Of a stretch of DNA of 64,000 nt, positions 1 through 8,889 are shown in pieces. Under the pieces are notes generated by a model, which did no database searches, had not been told where the DNA came from, and saw nothing but the letters and a program-made list of their open reading frames with translations. Positions within the stretch are counted from its first letter, which is position 1; each line of letters starts with the position of its first letter. The stretch comes from Symbiodinium natans (Eukaryota > Sar > Dinophyceae > Suessiales > Symbiodiniaceae): positions 112,787-176,786 of the forward strand of contig CAJNDS010002200.1 in the NCBI GenBank assembly GCA_905221605.1, in the 5' to 3' direction. A program made the position numbers and the translations under genes.

Positions 1-42
1 GATCAGCTCACCATGATCTGCAGGTGCGTCACCTCCTGAGCC

Positions 43-129
43 CCTAAACCCTAAACCCTAAACCCTAAACCCTAAACCCTAAACCCTAAACCCTAAACCC
101 TAAACCCTAAACCCTAAACCCTAAACCCT
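43..129. repeat. telomere-like CCCTAAA tract
   Basis: This is about twelve near-perfect CCCTAAA units. It is interstitial rather than a chromosome end, because unique sequence lies on both sides and many similar tracts in both orientations follow. Confidence 0.95.
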
Positions 130-157
130 CAAGACCTCTCCTCAAACCTCCTTCAAC

Positions 158-234
158 CCCCGTGCGGCCTCTGCGCACGCCCTTCAAAGACCTCTGCTTC
201 TCAGCATTTTTGCAAAGCCATCCTAGATCCCTTC
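158..234 (-). CDS. exon-like island, unassigned
   Basis: The island lies between a CCCTAAA tract on the left and a TTTAGGG tract on the right. One minus frame is open throughout, with an acceptor GCACAG at the right edge and a possible GTTGAA donor at the left. The product is basic and hydrophilic (WLCKNAEKQRSLKGVRRGR). Function is unknown, and an open frame this short could be chance. Confidence 0.35.
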
Positions 235-239
235 CTGTG

Positions 240-640
240 CCAGCTAGGGTTTAGGGTTGAGGGTTTAGGGTTTAGGGTTGAGGGTTTAGGGTTTAGGGTT
301 TAGGGTTTAGGGCTAGGGGGTTTAGGGTTTAGGGTGTAGGGTTTTCGGGTTAAGCCTTGCGTTCCCAGACTGCTGCTTCGCCGGCTCGCCTCAGACTCCT
401 GGGCGCAAGAGGGAGCTTTAGAATAGGGTTTAGGGTTTAGGGTTTAGGGTTCAGGGTTCAGGGTTCAGGGTTCAGGGTCAGGGGTTTAGGGTTGAGGGTT
501 TGGGGTTTAGGGATACTAGACCCAGGAGTAACCTAGGAATACAAGGGTACTTAGGGATTTGGGGTTTAGGGGTTTAGGGCTTACGGGGTTCAGCGGGTTA
601 GGGTTTAGGGTTAGGGGTTTAGGGTGTTTGCGGTTTACGT
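240..640. repeat. degenerate TTTAGGG tracts with small unique gap
   Basis: TTTAGGG units with many variants (TTGAGGG, TTCAGGG, TTTGGGG) fill most of this stretch. A unique gap at about 358-422 has one open minus frame (APSCAQESEASRRSSSLGTQ) that may be another exon island. A half-copy of the CTAGACCCAGGAG palindrome family lies at about 512-556. Confidence 0.8.
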
Positions 641-746
641 AGGGTTTTGCGCTTGGGTTTAAGGCGCTTAGGGTTTTGGGTAACTATGGTGCTCGCAGGG
701 ACGCTCAAGGTGACGAGGGCTAGGCAGGTAGCGTTCCTTGTATTGT

Positions 747-860
747 CTAGGCTGCCCAGTAACCTAGGCTTAAAAAAGGGTGCCCTTTTTTGCTTAAAGG
801 GGCTTATAAGGGAACCTGCACCCCCAAAAAAGGGAATAAGGGTACTACTGGGCATCCTAG
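747..860. mobile_element. palindromic element, family C
   Basis: The ends CTAGGCTGCCCAGTAACC and GGTACTACTGGGCATCCTAG are inverted repeats. The interior stem includes AAAAAAGGGTGCCC facing AAAAAAGGG. It is a small non-autonomous, MITE-like element. Relatives lie at 12.5, 13.4, 13.6, 18.6, 51.8 and 58.4 kb. Confidence 0.75.
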
Positions 861-928
861 TTGTAGTGACACAAATAAGGATACTGGGCCAGGATTTATT
901 AAGGTCTACCTCCTAGGTCACAGGAGTG

Positions 929-1064
929 CCCAGAGAGCCCAATACCCTTAATTACATAATTTACCTTACATTCTATCGGGATCCTGTATATGATTTATGG
1001 CATATTCCTTATTTAAGGGGTTTCGGGTTTAGGGTTTCAGGGTTGGTATTGGGCTCTTTGAGTG
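929..1064. mobile_element. palindromic element, family D, with captured telomere-like units
   Basis: The termini CCCAGAGAGCCCAATACCC and GGTATTGGGCTCTTTG are inverted repeats shared with the copy at 4743-4855. This copy has gained TTTCGGG/TTTAGGG units inside its right arm, so a telomere-like tract entered or grew within a mobile palindrome. Confidence 0.75.
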
Positions 1065-1242
1065 ATTGGTCAGTCCTCTCGCTGGGAAAGAAGAGCCAGG
1101 CTTGCAGGGCGAGGCTGTTTGCCATCAGTACTTGGGTTTTGGGGGACCCTTTTTAAAGCACCCTCAGGGAGAATAGGGGCCATATTAGGAGCATATCAAC
1201 CCTAAACCCTAACCCTAAACCCTAAGCCTAAACCCTAAACCC

Positions 1243-1294
1243 TGAGGGGACAACCTTAGGGGTACGAGTCTGAGTCCATATCCAGATGTGAAAC
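1243..1294 (-). CDS. exon-like island, unassigned
   Basis: The minus frame reads FTSGYGLRLVPLRLSPQ after an acceptor CATGCAG, and it joins in phase to the island at 1348-1443. Only about four heptamers separate the two, so the intron would be about 50 bp. Other frames are also open here, so the assignment is tentative. Confidence 0.35.
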
Positions 1295-1347
1295 CTGCAT
1301 GGCAGTCCTCGAGGCCGTGGGTTTAGGGTTTAGGGTTTAGGGTTTAC

Positions 1348-1443
1348 AGAATGCCTTCAGCCGGTTTCGCGGTCCATTCATTGACGCAACGTACCGGGGC
1401 AAGGCTGAACCGGCAAGCCCATCAAAGAGAAACCTTCGGGCTC
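1348..1443 (-). CDS. exon-like island, unassigned
   Basis: The minus frame runs from an acceptor GATGTCAG to a donor GTAAAC. It encodes a mixed hydrophobic and basic stretch (RRFLFDGLAGSALPRYVA, then NGPRNRLKAF). A plus-strand frame is also open, but the splice signals and the neighbours favour minus. No family was recognised. Confidence 0.42.
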
Positions 1444-1452
1444 CTGACATCC

Positions 1453-1760
1453 CTGAACCCTAAACCCTAAACCCTAAACCCTAAAACCTAAACCCTAAAC
1501 CCTAAACCCTAAACCCTAGGGCCAAGGCTCCAGGGCCGCCACGTCTCCAGCAGCCAGGGGGGGGGGGGGGGGGGGGGAAAGGAACAACATCATCTCGTCC
1601 TTCAAGCTATGATCTCAGACTCGACCCTAAACCCCAATTAAACCCTAAACCATCAACCCTAAACCCTAAACCCTAAACCCTAAACCCTAAACCCTAAACC
1701 CTAAACCCGAAACCCGAAGCCCAACCCTTAAAAGCCCGCAAGACCCTAAACGCCTTCGCC
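1453..1760. repeat. CCCTAAA tracts flanking a poly-G run
   Basis: Two telomere-like tracts (about 1453-1517 and 1640-1708) flank a GC-rich gap with about 19 consecutive G at 1559-1577. The second tract decays into CCCGAAA and related variants. Confidence 0.85.
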
Positions 1761-1809
1761 CCAAACCCCTCGACTCTAAACCCCCGACCCCACCAAACCC
1801 TACCCTACT

Positions 1810-1911
1810 AATTGCTTAAGAACCCAGAAAAAAAAAACAACAAACATTCTTCCTTATTAAGGTTAATATAGGGATTTATTCTTGTCTATAATTTGGGGTT
1901 CTTAAGCAAAC
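1810..1911. mobile_element. palindromic element with TTGCTTAAGAACCC ends
   Basis: The ends TTGCTTAAGAACCC and GGGGTTCTTAAGCAA are inverted repeats around an A/T-rich centre. A fragment of the same end occurs near 35350. It is MITE-like, with no coding capacity. Confidence 0.65.
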
Positions 1912-2802
1912 AGTCGTACCCTCAGAACCCCACCAGCCGGTGGCCGTGAACAGTTGACGTACTGGCTTCTAGTACTGAATGAGGAAATTAGACAATCACC
2001 GTATGAAATCCGCTCTATTTTGGTGGGTACCTCACTCCCCTCAACCCTAAGCGCCAAAACCTAAACCCTAAGCCCTGAACCCTGAACCCTAAACCCTAGC
2101 CCTAAACCCTAAACCCTAAGCCCTGAACCCTGAACCCTAAACCGAAGAGCCAGTGAGTTGAAAGGTCTTACGGCGTTTCTGAGGCCCCTCGCAGCGGACT
2201 TGATCTCAATGCAGAAGCCTTCGCGCGCTGGCTTTCAGGTTCTTGGGGCTTAGAGGGTTTAGGGTTTAGGACATAGGGCTAAGTGAAGATTTTAAGCCCG
2301 AAATTCTCGTGGGCGAAATTTCGGGGTTGAGAGGGTTTTCACCCCTGAGGACCTTAGCTTGGGGCTAGGGCTGAGCCTCCCTTACCTAAACCTAAGTCCC
2401 TACCCGCAAACCCCAATCCCTAATCCACAAACCCTAGACCCTAAAGCCTAAACCCTACAAAGCACAGTAAAGTGCATGATTTCATCTCAAGACTCCTGTC
2501 GGTGTTCAGGGCATTTCGGGTTGAGGGTTCAGGGCATTCAGGTTTTCAGGGCTTGGGGCATTGAGGCTTCAATATTTAGGGTATTTGGGATGCTAAGGAA
2601 CCAACAGCCCACTTGGTTGCAGGTCCCCCAAAACCCTAAACCCTTCTGGGCTCGAGACGTCAGTCGTCTTAGTTAGTGAGGGTTTAAGGTTTAGGGTTGT
2701 GTGCCCCGCTTTGTATAGGTGTCAGAAGTAAGGCTTCGGGGCTGGGTATTTGGGATTCTCTCAACCCTACGCCCCGAAACTCTGAACGGCGCACCAAAGC
2801 CG

Positions 2803-2882
2803 AACCCTAAACCCTAAACCCTAAACCCTAAACCCTAAACCCTAAACCCTAAACCCTAAACCCTAAACCCTAAACCCTAAAC
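2803..2882. repeat. telomere-like CCCTAAA tract at exon edge
   Basis: About eleven perfect CCCTAAA units directly abut the island at 2883. In the minus sense the tract begins GTTTAGGG, which could serve as the intron's GT donor. Confidence 0.9.
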
Positions 2883-2984
2883 CACAAATCATGCTGTCAT
2901 CCCACCGCGGTAAGTCGAAGCTGCTGCTGGGAGCAGCGGGCCTTGGGTCCTCTGGCGGGTGCGGAGGGAGAGCGGTCCTGATCT
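2883..2984 (-). CDS. exon-like island, proline-rich segment
   Basis: The island sits between (CCCTAAA)n and (TTTAGGG)n. The minus frame follows an acceptor TTGTGCAG and ends at TGTG before GTTTAGGG. It reads a proline-rich stretch and then an acidic/aromatic one (LPPHPPEDPRPAAPSSSFDL, then PRWDDSMIC). A competing plus frame is open, so strand is likely but not certain. Confidence 0.45.
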
Positions 2985-3035
2985 CTGCACAAGGAGGGCC
3001 ACCACTCTATGTACTAGACCAGGGTATGGCTGAGG

Positions 3036-3152
3036 CTTTAGGGTTTAGGGTTTAGGGTTTAGGGTTTAAGGGTTTAGGGTTTAGGGTTTAGGGTTTAGGG
3101 TTTAGGGTTTAGGGTTTGGGGTTTAGGGTTTAGGGTTGAGGGTTTAGGGTTT
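3036..3152. repeat. telomere-like TTTAGGG tract
   Basis: About sixteen TTTAGGG units with a few variants. It lies on the right side of the island ending at 2984 and is complementary to the CCCTAAA tract on that island's left. Confidence 0.9.
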
Positions 3153-3591
3153 AACTCTAGCAAAGGGACTCCGCCTATACCTAGCGAAGACGCCTCTGAA
3201 CCCTAATTCTGTGGTTATAGGGTTTAGGGTTTTTAGGGGTTTTGGGGTTGAAGTTGAAGGGGGCTGCTTTGACTGTAGGGCTTGCGGCCGGACAAGAAGA
3301 ATCCACCATACACCCTAAACCTAAAACCTTACACCCGAAACCCTAAATCCCACACCCTCAAACCCTAAGGAGGCCTTGTAGGAAAAGAGCCGAAAGTCTC
3401 AAAACCCCAACCGGCTCATGATTCATGACGATCAAGAACCCAAATCCTGAACCTCCGGGCACTGAACCCTCCAGACCCCGAACCCCGAACCCCAAACCCT
3501 AAACCCTAAACGCTAAGCGCTAAACCCTAAACCCTAAACCCTAAACCCTAAACCCTAAACCCTAAACCCTAAACCTTAGGAACTTGTGCAT

Positions 3592-3657
3592 TCACTCGGC
3601 CCGTCTGTCGCTGCGTCCTTCCGTGTCTGGCGTGTCGTCGGTGGATTCCGGCGCAGC
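3592..3657 (-). CDS. possible last exon, acidic tail
   Basis: After an acceptor GTGCTAG the minus frame encodes AAPESTDDTPDTEGRSDRRA and a final E, followed by TGA, a plausible disordered C-terminus. A plus frame is also open with its own stop. The minus reading is preferred because neighbouring islands read minus. Confidence 0.4.
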   Translation of the reverse strand, partial: AAPESTDDTPDTEGRSDRRAE

Positions 3658-4149
3658 CTAGCACAGAGGCAAGGTCAGGCATAGGGTCGAGGAGGAGGGT
3701 AGTAAAACATTACACGTCTAGCTGCCTTATTAAGAAATCCAATAAACCCAAAAAAGCTAAAGATCTAAAGTTACAGTATAGTAAAGCACCACAAAGTAGG
3801 GTGCAGGTTTAGAGTTTAGGGTTCAGGGTTTAGTTAGGGCTTGCATTTGGGGTTTAAGTTTAGGGTTCAGAGCTAGGGCATTTAGGATTGCAGGATTAGC
3901 TGTTTTTTGTTTTGAATCGGAATGGTTACATGTCGAAGGTGTGCTTTGTGCTTTGGGTTCATGGGCCCCATGGGTGACAAATCCTGGGTTGAACGCTTGG
4001 GATCCTAAACCCTAAACCCAAAACCCTAAACCCTGGGTTAGCAACCTTGCGTTTAGGGACTCTGGCCTTCGGGCTTAAGGGATTTCGTGTTTTAGGGGCT
4101 ACAGGTTTAGGTTGGGGGTTTTAGGCTTAGGGTACAGGGCTCTGCCAAG

Positions 4150-4241
4150 ACAGACCGGGGAACCCCTACATACCGCAAAAAAACGCAAGGAACCATACTT
4201 CAGAACCCTTTAGAAGGTAAGGGACCACACTAAGGGACCAT
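4150..4241. mobile_element. dispersed element, family H
   Basis: The core CATACTTCAGAACCCTTT and AAGGTAAGGGACCA recur at 7731-7850, with a relative at 30865-30985. It is short and non-coding, with partly symmetric ends. Confidence 0.55.
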
Positions 4242-4317
4242 GCAACTTCCTTAACCCCTACACCCTGAACCGACCGCAAATCCCAAACCCCAAACCCCAA
4301 ACCCCAAACCCCAAACC

Positions 4318-4440
4318 CCAAACCCTAAACCCTAAACCCTAAACCCTAAACCCTAAACCCTAAACCCTAAAGCCTAAACCCTAAACCCTAAACCCTAAAC
4401 CCTAAACCCTAAACCCTAAACCCTAAACCCTAAACCCTAC
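4318..4440. repeat. telomere-like CCCTAAA tract
   Basis: About eighteen CCCTAAA units follow a run of CCCCAAA variants. The tract lies just downstream, in the sense direction, of the stop codon at 4478, so here the repeat is outside a coding region. Confidence 0.9.
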
Positions 4441-4477
4441 CGAGGGCCCATGAAAGTAACATTAAATCATCAGGATC

Positions 4478-4560
4478 CTAGGCATTGAATGTCATAAGCG
4501 GCACGACATCATCTAGCAGAATGGCGTTCTGGTCATAGAACACAGTGCCCTTCAGCACCC
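4478..4560 (-). CDS. last exon, unassigned membrane-protein gene
   Basis: The minus frame after an acceptor ATTTGAG reads VLKGTVFYDQNAILLDDVVP, then LMTFNA, and ends in TAG. It is the most downstream island of the 4.5-15 kb series and has a natural stop. Whether it belongs to the same gene as the 12-14 kb exons is inferred only from shared strand and order. Confidence 0.55.
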
Positions 4561-4742
4561 TCAAATATCACAACCCTAAACCCGAACCCCAAACCTCTAC
4601 CCAAATTAAAACCTAAACCCTGAAATCTGAACCCCTAACCCTGAACCCTGAACCCTAAACCCTAAACCCTAAACCCCTAAGACCCACGAGTCATAGCAGC
4701 CAACATGATCATGGCGCAATAACTCAGTACCTGCGTGATACA

Positions 4743-4855
4743 CCCAGAGAGCCCAATACCCCTCAAATTAAGGAATATGCCTTAAGGTCAATATAGGGAT
4801 CCCGAATAGAACCTAAGGCATATTCCTTACTTAAGGGGTATTGGGCTCTTTGGGC
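4743..4855. mobile_element. palindromic element, family D
   Basis: A near-complete inverted repeat (CCCAGAGAGCCCAATACCCC to GGGGTATTGGGCTCTTTGGG) with an AT-rich stem (AAGGAATATGCCTTAAGG). It is a clean copy of the element at 929-1064. Confidence 0.8.
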
Positions 4856-5192
4856 ATCCGAAACCCTCCGGCCTAAAGCAAAGCCAATCGACTTCTGGAC
4901 TTTATGGCACGGGCCAAGCCCGACGACCTCATTTCCTAAACCCTCCAAGACCCTGAACCCTGAACCCTGAACCCGAAATCCTAAGATCCTGCACCTAAGT
5001 CCGAAGTCCTAAAAACGAATGAGGCGTGAAGCGATAAGGCGGCACAAGCAAGGCAACCCACTTGCCTCGGAGACCCCTTTGCGGAAACCCTGGAATCACT
5101 GAGCAACACATACTGGAAAACCTGGGCCGGGAATTGCTATCACCAAGATCTGCACCTGCAACTCTATATCCAGAACCCTCGACCCCAGAGTT

Positions 5193-5308
5193 CACTTGGA
5201 TGCTCTTTGTGACTTAGTAAGCCTACTTGTATTTTGTAGAAACCCTTTTATAACCCCCATAACCCACCTTACTAACCGTACTTGCTAAGTCAAAGATCTT
5301 CCAAGTAG
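5193..5308. mobile_element. palindromic element, family E
   Basis: The ends TTTGTGACTTAGTAAG and CTTGCTAAGTCAAAG are inverted repeats, extended by ACTTGGAT/ATCTTCCAAGT. Copies occur at 44947-45024 and 60954-61041. Confidence 0.7.
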
Positions 5309-5435
5309 GGTCTTGGGCCTGGGGCCAAACCCTGAAGCTCAAACACTTGCACTGAAACCCAACCCTAACCCCCAAACCCCAAACCCCAAACCCTAAAATC
5401 TAAACCCTAAACCCTAACCCCTAAACCCTCAAAAC

Positions 5436-5517
5436 AAGTGGCCACACAGCGGAGCCTTCGTCATAAGGAAGTCGCCCAAGTCAATGGCACCGCGATACTC
5501 CTTCCAGCTCAGAGCTT
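5436..5517 (-). CDS. exon-like island, unassigned
   Basis: The island runs between an acceptor CCCTGAG and a possible donor GTTTTG. The minus frame reads ALSWKEYRGAIDLGDFLMTK and then APLCGHL. Amino-acid composition and length fit an internal exon of the 4.5-15 kb gene. No family was recognised. Confidence 0.5.
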
Positions 5518-5669
5518 CTCAGGGTAAGGTTTAGGGTTTGGGGTTTAGGGTTTAGGGTTTAGGGTTTCGGGTTTAGGACTTAGGGCTTAGAGTTTAGGGT
5601 TTAGGGCTTAGGGTTTAGGCTTTGGGGTTTATGTGCGAAGCGCCTGTTTCTCCTACTGGCTCTTCGTAG

Positions 5670-5755
5670 GCAATGAGGGGGAGCAGGTACCTTAAACTTG
5701 CATATACCCTTGTAGGAATTATACAAGGTACCTCCTTCCCTCATTCTCTGCAAGA
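5670..5755. mobile_element. palindromic element, family F
   Basis: Inverted ends based on AATGAGGG...AGGTACC and GGTACCT...CCCTCATT enclose a short centre. The other copy is at 21751-21836. Confidence 0.7.
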
Positions 5756-5845
5756 CTTAGGGTTTAGCTTTTGGGAGCTACAGTCCCCGTGTCCTTCAAA
5801 AGGCTCCTAGAAATTAAACAGCAAGCTCATGGTGTGCAACCTCAG

Positions 5846-6465
5846 GGGGTTTAGGGTTTAGGGTTTAGGGTTTGGGGTTTAGGGTTTAGGGTTTAGGGTT
5901 TTAGGGTTTAGGGTTTAGGGTTTAGGGTTTGGGGTTTAGGGTTTAGGGTTTAGGGTTTAGGGTTTACGGTTTAAATGGGGTCTAGAGTCGAAGCCCGTGA
6001 TTTTGGGGTTCTGGATGTCCTGGGCCCTACAGCCTACACTCTGAACCTTGAACTCAGGCTCAAAATCCTGAACCCAGAGCCCGAAACCCTAAACCCTCCC
6101 CTAACCCTAAACCCTAAACCCTAAACCCTAAACCCTAAACCCTAAACCCTAAACCCTAAACCCTAAACCCTAAACCCTAAACCCTAAACCCTAAACCTTC
6201 AACCCTGGCCTGGTTCAGGCCTTCGCGGAAGTGCGTGGGCTGAGACACCCAGTCTCGGCAGTGGAAGGTTAAGGAATGGGCTGGTTTAGGGTGTGGGTTG
6301 GTTTAGGGTTTAGGGTTTAGGGTTTAGGGTTTAGGGTTTAGGGTTTAGGGTTTAGGGTTTAGGGTTTAGGGTTTAGGGTTTAGGGGTTTAGGGTTTAGGG
6401 TTTAGGGTTTAGGGCTTAGGGCTTAGAGTTTAGAGTTTAGGGTTTAGGGTTTAGGGTTTTTGTTG
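5846..6465. repeat. three telomere-like tracts around one exon island
   Basis: TTTAGGG units at 5846-5968 and CCCTAAA units at 6086-6196 lie on the left, and TTTAGGG at 6300-6465 on the right. The island at 6197-6280 is thus flanked by converging tracts, the recurrent pattern of this window. Confidence 0.9.
6197..6280 (-). CDS. exon-like island, unassigned
   Basis: The minus frame reads HSLTFHCRDWVSQPTHFREG and then LNQARVEG. The left edge abuts (CCCTAAA)n so that GTTTAGGG could be the donor; the right edge has a CCAG acceptor. Another frame is partly open. Function is unknown. Confidence 0.45.
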
Positions 6466-6710
6466 CTTTAACGAGCTCTAAACAACCTCCCGGGGTTTGG
6501 GTTGTTTAAAGCCCGAAACTCCTGTCGTAGAATCCTGCTCTCTCACGTGATGGTGCTACAAGCTCTGCACTTGTTAGGCAACTTGGGCTAATCTACCATT
6601 TTTGGCTTCTTTAGGGAGGGGGGTCATGGGGGGTAGGACCTAGAACAGCCTGCAATCGAAACCCAAAAAACACTCTCCCCCCGAGGCCTCAACCCTCGAT
6701 CGGCGAAAAC

Positions 6711-6808
6711 TGGGATGTCCCCCCCCTGTACTAAAAGTCCTTAATGGGAATTACAGTACCCCAATGATAATCCCTATGAAGAACTGCTAGTATAAGGGGG
6801 AACATCAC
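6711..6808. mobile_element. palindromic element, family A, copy 1
   Basis: The inverted-repeat ends are GGGATGTCCCCCCC and AAGGGGGAACATC, with inner arms based on AGTCCTTAAT and GAAGAACTGC. This is the commonest element of the window, about 98 bp and fully non-coding. Confidence 0.85.
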
Positions 6809-6844
6809 AAGAGGAAAAATAATGAAAAGACTATAATGTAACGC

Positions 6845-6884
6845 AAGGGCCAATACTTCATATCACGATGTATTGGCCCTTGGG
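6845..6884. repeat. 40-bp near-perfect hairpin
   Basis: CAAGGGCCAATACTTCAT and its inverted partner surround a six-base loop (ATCACG region). It lies close to family A and B elements. Confidence 0.8.
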
Positions 6885-6987
6885 TTGTACAGGGTATGTT
6901 AGGGGCATATAGGGCTCCAAATTAAGGGCCGATACTAACGAGCCCTTGCAACTACTTGGGAGCCCTTTTGGACTTCGTAAGTAGGGT

Positions 6988-7111
6988 TACTTGAAGGTTC
7001 ATGATACTTATTAACCAAGTATAACTGTGCTTATAACTGTACCTATAACCATATTAGGGCACTCAAGGGGCTTATAAGTAGACATACCATGTCAACAGAG
7101 CTTCCAAGTAC
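6988..7111. mobile_element. palindromic element, family B, copy 1
   Basis: It carries the family B signature ACTTGAAGGTTCATG..TACTTATTAACCA, the core ACCATATTAGGGCACT and a degenerate right end CTTCCAAGTA. Seven copies are spread through the window. Confidence 0.75.
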
Positions 7112-7255
7112 CTTATAGCCCCTACTTTGGAGTAGACCCTGGAAAAACAAGTATATACTTTTTAAGGTACAAGTAGCTGTAATCGGAGCCCAGAACCAAA
7201 CAACAAGGATGAAAGTATGGTACTCCAAACCCAGCCTTAAACCTTAAACCTTAAA

Positions 7256-7570
7256 CCCTAAACCCTGAACCCTAAACCCTAAACCGCAAACCCTAAACCC
7301 TAAACCCTAAACCCTAAACCCTAAACCCTAAACCCTAGACCCTAGACCCTAAACCCTAAACCCTAAACCCTACAGCCCAACTCATCCCTACGTCGTCCGG
7401 GCATCCGGGCGTTTGGCGCTGCCCTCGCCCACGACAACCTCGGGAACCGGTGTTCCACCTCCCAGGCTTGGTGGTGTAGGGTTTAGGGTTTAGGGTTTAG
7501 GGTTTAGGGTTTAGGGTTTAGGGTTTAGGGTTTAGGGTTTAGGGTTTAGGGTTTAGGGTTTAGGGTGTAG
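7256..7570. repeat. CCCTAAA and TTTAGGG tracts on either side of an island
   Basis: CCCTAAA units lie at 7256-7373 and TTTAGGG units at 7477-7570. The roughly 100 bp between them is unique and GC-rich. Confidence 0.9.
7374..7466 (-). CDS. exon-like island, strand uncertain
   Basis: The minus frame (WEVEHRFPRLSWARAAPNAR) has a CACCAAG acceptor and a GTAGGG donor at the repeat edge. A plus frame (RRPGIRAFGAALAHDNLG) is equally open. The minus call rests on the neighbours. Confidence 0.38.
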
Positions 7571-7730
7571 GGTTGAGGGTTGAGGGTTTACGCCTCAAAA
7601 CCCTTAAACTGGCCAACGTACTTCGACCAGGGCTAAACGCCCTCAGCCCTAAACTCTGAACCCTAAACCCTACACCGCCAACAAGTCTCAAGTCTGAAGT
7701 ACAAGACGTGCAGTTTAGTCTTAGGTTCAT

Positions 7731-7850
7731 GGTCCCTGAATCTGGGCCCTTAAATGGAGATGGGGACCCCTTATATACCTTATAAAGCCAAAGGGCCCAT
7801 ACTTCAGAACCCTTTGAAGAAGGTAAGTGACCATATTCAGGGCCCAGACG
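7731..7850. mobile_element. dispersed element, family H
   Basis: It shares CATACTTCAGAACCCTTT and AAGGTAAG with the copy at 4150-4241. GGTCCCTGAATCTGGGCCC and ATATTCAGGGCCC give partial inverted ends. Confidence 0.6.
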
Positions 7851-7983
7851 TACCCTAAACCCCAGACCCTAAACCCGAATTAAACCCTAAACCCTAAACC
7901 CTAAACCCTAAACCCTAAACCCTAAACCCTAAACCCTACACCCCCCCCCCCCCCCAAACAACCCGAAGCCTGAAGTCCTACAC

Positions 7984-8075
7984 GGCCCCAAGCCCTGGGC
8001 CACGCAAGCGGATCCGTTTCGCTCTCCGTTCACTGCAACCTCCTCTGCTCGTGCACTCTTTTCGTGCTCAAGGTT
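7984..8075 (-). CDS. exon-like island, charged segment
   Basis: The minus frame starts after an acceptor CCCTAG, which is itself a telomere-repeat variant, and ends at a donor GTGTAG. It reads NLEHEKSARAEEVAVNGERN, then GSACVAQGLGP. The other minus frames carry stops. Confidence 0.5.
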
Positions 8076-8188
8076 CTAGGGTTGAGGGTTTGGGGTTACA
8101 AGGGCTTTGTGGAGGGTTCAGGGTTTAAGGCTTCTAAAACCCGAACCCTAAACCCGAAATCCTACACCCCAAAACCCCCATCGCTCAC

Positions 8189-8297
8189 TCTTCAGCCACG
8201 CCGGCCGCTCCACTGCCAACCAACCCGATGAGGGAAGCAGATCTCGTCGCGGGTTGAGGATCCGCAAACAAGCCTCCTCACCTCGGAAACTTGCAGG
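8189..8297 (-). CDS. exon-like island, unassigned
   Basis: The frame is bounded by an acceptor CCCCAG and a strong donor GTGAGCG. It reads PASFRGEEACLRILNPRRDL, then LPSSGWLAVERPAWLK. The good donor and the sensible composition make this one of the better isolated islands. No family was recognised. Confidence 0.58.
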
Positions 8298-8674
8298 CTG
8301 GGGTTTAGGGTTTAGGGTTTGGGTTTAGGGTTTAGGGTTTAGGGTTTAGGGTTTGGAGGGGCCCATTGGAATTAGTAGGGATATGAGGTCCTAAGATGGG
8401 CCAGAAGCAGCGCAGAGTTTAGGGTCTAGGGTTCTATGTTTGGGGTTTAGGGTTTAGGGTTTGGGGTTTAGGGCTTAGCGTTCCCTAAGACCACGGCTCA
8501 TAAACCCCTACAAACCATCTGAGGCTTGACCAGTGAACTCCAGAACATGAAATGCTGAACCTTAAACCCCTTAAAGCCCTACAACCCTTTAAACCCCGCA
8601 AAACCCCTTAAACCCCTTAAACCCCACAGCCTAAACCCTAAACCCTAGCCCTAAACCCATCCTAAACCGTAAAC

Positions 8675-8752
8675 CAAGTCGCCAGGGGCCACCGGCTCAG
8701 CTGCCCCTTGGTCTTGCCTGGGGCCCGGTGGCATCGTGAACTCCTCTGCGGG
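8675..8752 (-). CDS. exon-like island, proline/acid-rich
   Basis: The frame lies between an acceptor CTTCAG and a donor GTTTAC at a repeat edge. It reads PAEEFTMPPGPRQDQGAAEP, then VAPGDL. It resembles in style the end of the exon at 9968-10054 (DLEPLPAED), so a repeated or disordered region is possible. Confidence 0.55.
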
Positions 8753-8889
8753 CTGAAGTTTAGGTTTAGGGTTTAGGGTTTAGGGTTTAGGGTTCAGGGT
8801 CCAGGGTCCAGGGTTCAGCAGCTCGACCCTAGTCGAGCTTGGGTGCGTCGGGCTAAGAAAATACCCACCTAGAGAATCCCAAAACGTTA

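Noticed and set aside
43-129. A chromosome end (true telomere) at the left edge
   Set aside because: Unique DNA precedes the tract, and dozens of similar tracts in both orientations follow through all 64 kb; they are interstitial.
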